A program made the translations under genes and the position numbers. Positions 6,096 to 8,325 of a stretch of DNA of 8,325 nt are shown here, one piece after another. Numbering within the stretch: the stretch's first letter is position 1; each line of letters opens with the position of its first letter. The notes under the pieces were generated by a model. It did no database searches. It had not been told where the DNA came from and worked only from the letters and a program-made list of their open reading frames with translations. This DNA is from Rugosibacter sp. (GTDB lineage: Bacteria > Pseudomonadota > Gammaproteobacteria > Burkholderiales > Rhodocyclaceae), in the NCBI GenBank assembly GCA_023257495.1, contig JALRCC010000045.1:1-8325 (forward strand). Direction: 5' to 3'.

Positions 6096-7175
6096 ATGCG
6101 TATGCAAAAAAAATACTCTGATCTTATTCCTGCCTATTTCGCCCTTGTACTGCTGGTGGCCGGTTGCGTGCTGGTACTTTGGCCATTCCTGACGGCGCTG
6201 ATCTGGGCGGCTATCCTGGTGTCCACCAGCTGGCCGGTTTTTCTATCACTGAATCGATTGCTGGGAGAACGGCGTATTTTTGCAGCAAGCCTGATGACAT
6301 TGCTTGTTACCCTGGCGCTATTGGGGCCGGTGACTGCCGTCGCCCTGGCACTGGTCGACAATGTCACCGAACTCGCGCGCGTGGCTACTGCCTTGCTTAA
6401 AAACGGGCTGCCCGATGCGCCTGTCTGGCTGACCAGTCTGCCTCTCGCAGGACAGATGGTTCACGATTACTGGCAGCAGTTAGCGCATGATGGTCAGCAA
6501 CTGACACATACGCTGGGAAGGTTTGCAGAGCCAGCGCAAGCAGTGGCGCTTGCAGGGGGGCGTCTGATGGGTAAGGGGGTGCTGGATATAGGCATCTCCG
6601 TATTTCTTTCCTTCTTCTTTTTTCTTCATGGCGAAGCGCTGGCCTCACGCCTCAACATCACTCTGGAACATCTGGCTGGCAGTCGCGCACTTTACTTGCT
6701 GGGCATTGCTCGCGGTATGGTAACGGGAGTGGTCTACGGCATCCTTGGCACCGCGCTGGCGCAAGGCGTGCTGGCTGCTGTCGGGTTTGCCATTGCGGGT
6801 GTTTCTGGTGCGATATTGTTGGGCGTCGCCACATTTTTTTTGTCCGTGATTCCGGTGGGGCCGCCTATCGTCTGGGGCGGCGCGGCCATCTGGTTGTTTC
6901 AGCAGGACCAGTTTGGCTGGGCTATTTTTGTTGCCCTGTGGGGCTTCTTTGTGGTGAGCACCGTGGACAATGTGATTAAGCCCTTCATCATCAGCCGAGG
7001 CGCAAAGCTACCTTTCGCCATCGTCTTTCTCGGTGTGCTGGGGGGCGTGCTGGCATTCGGTGTCATCGGTGTCTTCCTTGGCCCGACCTTGCTTGCCGTG
7101 GGCTACAGTTTGGCCATCGAATGGACATCCGCAACGGCATTGCAAGCAGCAGCCAATAATAAAAACAAGGAGTGA
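6096..7175 (+). CDS. AI-2E family (PerM/YdiK-like) multi-pass inner-membrane protein
   Basis: A predicted permease of the AI-2E transporter family; members export or move small solutes, or act as Na+/H+ antiporters, and this one's substrate is unknown. Of 359 residues, hydrophobic segments lie at about 11-43, 62-87, 162-180, 200-269 (several helices), 274-299 and 305-341. A less hydrophobic loop lies at about 88-160. The family C-terminal signature is clear: DNVIKPFIISRGAKLP at about 291-306, then GVLGGVLAFGVIGVFLGP at about 313-330. From memory it resembles E. coli YdiK there (DNVIRP, then GADLP). The frame opens at a TTG (6069) with no Shine-Dalgarno. I prefer ATG 6096; ATG 6102 is equally possible because none has a strong ribosome site. 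It is separated from the GMC gene by 161 bp with a hairpin and is probably its own unit. Confidence 0.87.
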   Translation: MRMQKKYSDLIPAYFALVLLVAGCVLVLWPFLTALIWAAILVSTSWPVFLSLNRLLGERRIFAASLMTLLVTLALLGPVTAVALALVDNVTELARVATALLKNGLPDAPVWLTSLPLAGQMVHDYWQQLAHDGQQLTHTLGRFAEPAQAVALAGGRLMGKGVLDIGISVFLSFFFFLHGEALASRLNITLEHLAGSRALYLLGIARGMVTGVVYGILGTALAQGVLAAVGFAIAGVSGAILLGVATFFLSVIPVGPPIVWGGAAIWLFQQDQFGWAIFVALWGFFVVSTVDNVIKPFIISRGAKLPFAIVFLGVLGGVLAFGVIGVFLGPTLLAVGYSLAIEWTSATALQAAANNKNKE

Positions 7176-7180
7176 AGATC

Positions 7181-7219
7181 AAGCAGTCCAACTGCGCACC
7201 GGATTGCTTTATTTAATTC
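7181..7219 (+). terminator. Probable intrinsic terminator of the YdiK-like gene
   Basis: AAGCAGTCC (7181-7189) and GGATTGCTT (7201-7209) form a 9-bp stem with one G-U wobble in plus-strand RNA, around an 11-nt loop. The U-rich tract TTTATTTAATT follows at once. It begins 6 nt after the stop codon. On the minus strand the G-U becomes an A-C mismatch and no U-tract follows, so it serves mainly the plus strand. Confidence 0.5.
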
Positions 7220-7232
7220 AGCCCTTTTCTCA

Positions 7233-8231
7233 TCACGGTACAGTAACAACCACTTTACCAATCTGCTGATTGCTCTCCAGATAGCGGTGTGCGTCGACAA
7301 TCTGATCGAGCGGAAAAGTTTTGGCGATGGTCGGTTTTAAGGAGCGATCTTTCAACCCCGACAAGACAAATTCGGCGGCGCGGCGTCGGTTGGTTTTATC
7401 CGCGAGATCCTGAATAACGAAATACCCGCGCATGCGCACGCCATTTTTCATGGCAGCACGATAGGGGAAGGGGGTTTCATGTGCGCGGCCACTGAGGTTG
7501 CCATACACAATGACTTCGCCGCCGTAACCCAGCGCGTCCGCGAGCGGTACTACGCCCGGCCCGACAACGGGATCGAAAACGACGCGAGCACCTTGGCCTC
7601 GGGTGATGGCGGCAACCCGCTCGGCTAAATCATTCTCGCTCGTGACAATGACATGCTGCGCGCCAGCAGCGAGCAGTGCGTCACGTTTTTCGTTGGTACG
7701 TGTGATGGCAATGGAAACCCCGCCAATACGATTAACCACTTGAATTGCCGCCAAGCCCACGCTGCTGGAAGCAGCCGTGATCAGCGCCGCACCTCCGGTG
7801 GTGAGCGAGTGAATTTCATGCAGTCCGCCCCAGGCGGTGAGATAAGGCATCCAGACGGCTGAAGCCGTCAGGGCATCCAATTCTGCCGGACGCAGAATAA
7901 GGGAGTCTATTGGCACAATGGCTTCTTCAGCCGCCACACCATAGCGTGTCATTGAAAAGGTGGGCAGAATGGAAACCGCATCGCCTACTTTAAATTCGCT
8001 GGAAGGCTCACCCAGTTCATCGATGACACCTGCCGCTTCATAGCCGATACGGGAGGGCAACACGGGTTTTTCAAGGTAAGTGCCGGAGCGAAAAGCTGCT
8101 TCAGCGCGATTCAAACCGATGCTCTGGATACGAATACGGGCTTCGCCAATTCCCGGTTTTTGCTGTGGTTCGTCTTCGAGTTGTAAAACTTCGGGGCCAC
8201 CAGTTTGATGAAAACGAACGACACGTGCCAT
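7233..8231 (-). CDS. Zinc-independent MDR-family NAD(P)H oxidoreductase (quinone reductase-like)
   Basis: The 332-residue product is a medium-chain dehydrogenase/reductase. A GroES-like N-terminal domain covers about 1-130 (MARVVRFHQTGGPEVL, SIGLNRAEAAFRSG, GYEAAGVIDELG at 64-75). The Rossmann nucleotide-binding domain follows with ITAASSSVGLAAIQ (151-164), the AxxSxVG form common in quinone reductases. A C-terminal return segment ends in KTFPLDQIVDAHRYLES and GKVVVTVP. The catalytic-zinc Cys is replaced by Asn (N41) and there is no four-Cys structural-zinc lobe, so it is the zinc-free, quinone reductase/crotonyl reductase-like type. It is probably cytoplasmic; the substrate is unknown. The frame is open to a GTG at 8312, but I chose the ATG at 8231 because AGGA lies 6 nt upstream and the MDR fold begins there. 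Confidence 0.88.
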   Translation of the reverse strand: MARVVRFHQTGGPEVLQLEDEPQQKPGIGEARIRIQSIGLNRAEAAFRSGTYLEKPVLPSRIGYEAAGVIDELGEPSSEFKVGDAVSILPTFSMTRYGVAAEEAIVPIDSLILRPAELDALTASAVWMPYLTAWGGLHEIHSLTTGGAALITAASSSVGLAAIQVVNRIGGVSIAITRTNEKRDALLAAGAQHVIVTSENDLAERVAAITRGQGARVVFDPVVGPGVVPLADALGYGGEVIVYGNLSGRAHETPFPYRAAMKNGVRMRGYFVIQDLADKTNRRRAAEFVLSGLKDRSLKPTIAKTFPLDQIVDAHRYLESNQQIGKVVVTVP

Positions 8232-8237
8232 GGTTTT

Positions 8238-8243
8238 TCCTTT
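8238..8243 (-). promoter_or_regulatory. Ribosome binding site that fixes the MDR oxidoreductase start
   Basis: AAAGGA on the minus strand ends 6 nt before the ATG at 8231. It favours this start over the longer frame's GTG at 8312, which lies inside an inverted repeat. Confidence 0.6.
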
Positions 8244-8268
8244 CGCATGGTAAAAATAATCTTGTTGT

Positions 8269-8313
8269 AGTATAAATCCTGAGTGGCACTTGTAGCCAGC
8301 TTTTTTTGCCACT
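8269..8313 (-). promoter_or_regulatory. Putative MDR promoter overlapping a 7-bp inverted repeat
   Basis: On the minus strand TATACT (8269-8274, 5 of 6 to the -10 consensus) would place the start near 8262 with a leader of about 30 nt. The -35 is poor (GCTACA at 8291-8296, 16-bp spacing, 3 of 6), which suggests activator dependence or a wrong guess. The perfect inverted repeat AGTGGCA (8282-8288) and TGCCACT (8307-8313), with an 18-bp spacer, brackets the -35. That position would suit a regulator. The window ends 12 bp further on. Confidence 0.4.
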
Positions 8314-8325
8314 TTCTTGCCGTAT

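Noticed and set aside
6152..6159. GCTGGTGG, identical to the E. coli Chi site
   Set aside because: It falls in codons of the YdiK-like gene. A single octamer in coding DNA is expected by chance, and Chi sequences differ between lineages.
8232..8312. N-terminal extension of the MDR protein by 27 residues
   Set aside because: The GTG lies in an inverted repeat and the stretch has no MDR similarity. The ATG at 8231 has a good ribosome site and starts the expected fold.
1..8325. A defence island, phage, secretion or biosynthetic system
   Set aside because: Every substantial reading frame is accounted for by a familiar housekeeping or metabolic family. No integrase, transposase, tRNA-flanked insertion or composition break was seen.

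Overview
This window looks like chromosomal housekeeping and metabolic DNA from a Gram-negative proteobacterium of moderate GC content. A betaproteobacterium is most likely, inferred from the style of the FtsB, YdiK-like and GMC proteins and the compact gene layout; the genus cannot be read from the sequence. I see no mobile element, CRISPR array, tRNA, rRNA, phage gene, toxin-antitoxin pair or defence system. I found no convincing undescribed multigene system. The points worth a second look are regulatory: dyad symmetries and short tandem repeats in the intergenic regions.

Layout. At 2-223 (+) is the C-terminal part of the division protein FtsB, cut by the left edge. A 197-bp convergent spacer follows, holding a 9-bp tandem repeat and a hairpin. 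From 4041 down to 421 on the minus strand lies a probable three-gene cluster: an RlmI-like SAM-dependent methyltransferase (3025-4041), a DeaD/CsdA-type DEAD-box RNA helicase (974-2818) and a gamma-carbonic-anhydrase-like hexapeptide protein (421-951). The helicase and carbonic anhydrase genes are only 22 nt apart and probably share a transcript. The helicase also appears to have its own promoter (2962-2990), lying inside a dyad, and a leader of about 140 nt with three 11-bp direct repeats.

The methyltransferase diverges from a GMC-family FAD oxidoreductase (4321-5934, +, GTG start) across a 279-bp spacer with several inverted repeats. Downstream come a 10-bp perfect inverted repeat and a YdiK/PerM-type AI-2E-family membrane protein (6096-7175, +), which ends at a good candidate intrinsic terminator (7181-7219). 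Converging on it from the right is a zinc-free MDR-family oxidoreductase of the quinone reductase type (7233-8231, -). Its putative promoter overlaps a 7-bp inverted repeat at the right edge.

How the genes relate. The methyltransferase and helicase fit an rRNA-modification and ribosome-assembly theme, with the carbonic-anhydrase-like gene carried along behind. The GMC and MDR enzymes are both redox enzymes of unknown substrate and are not in one operon, so no shared pathway is implied. Three start sites were moved inward from the longest reading frame (helicase, YdiK-like, MDR). The helicase and MDR choices rest on clear Shine-Dalgarno sequences; the YdiK-like choice is weaker.
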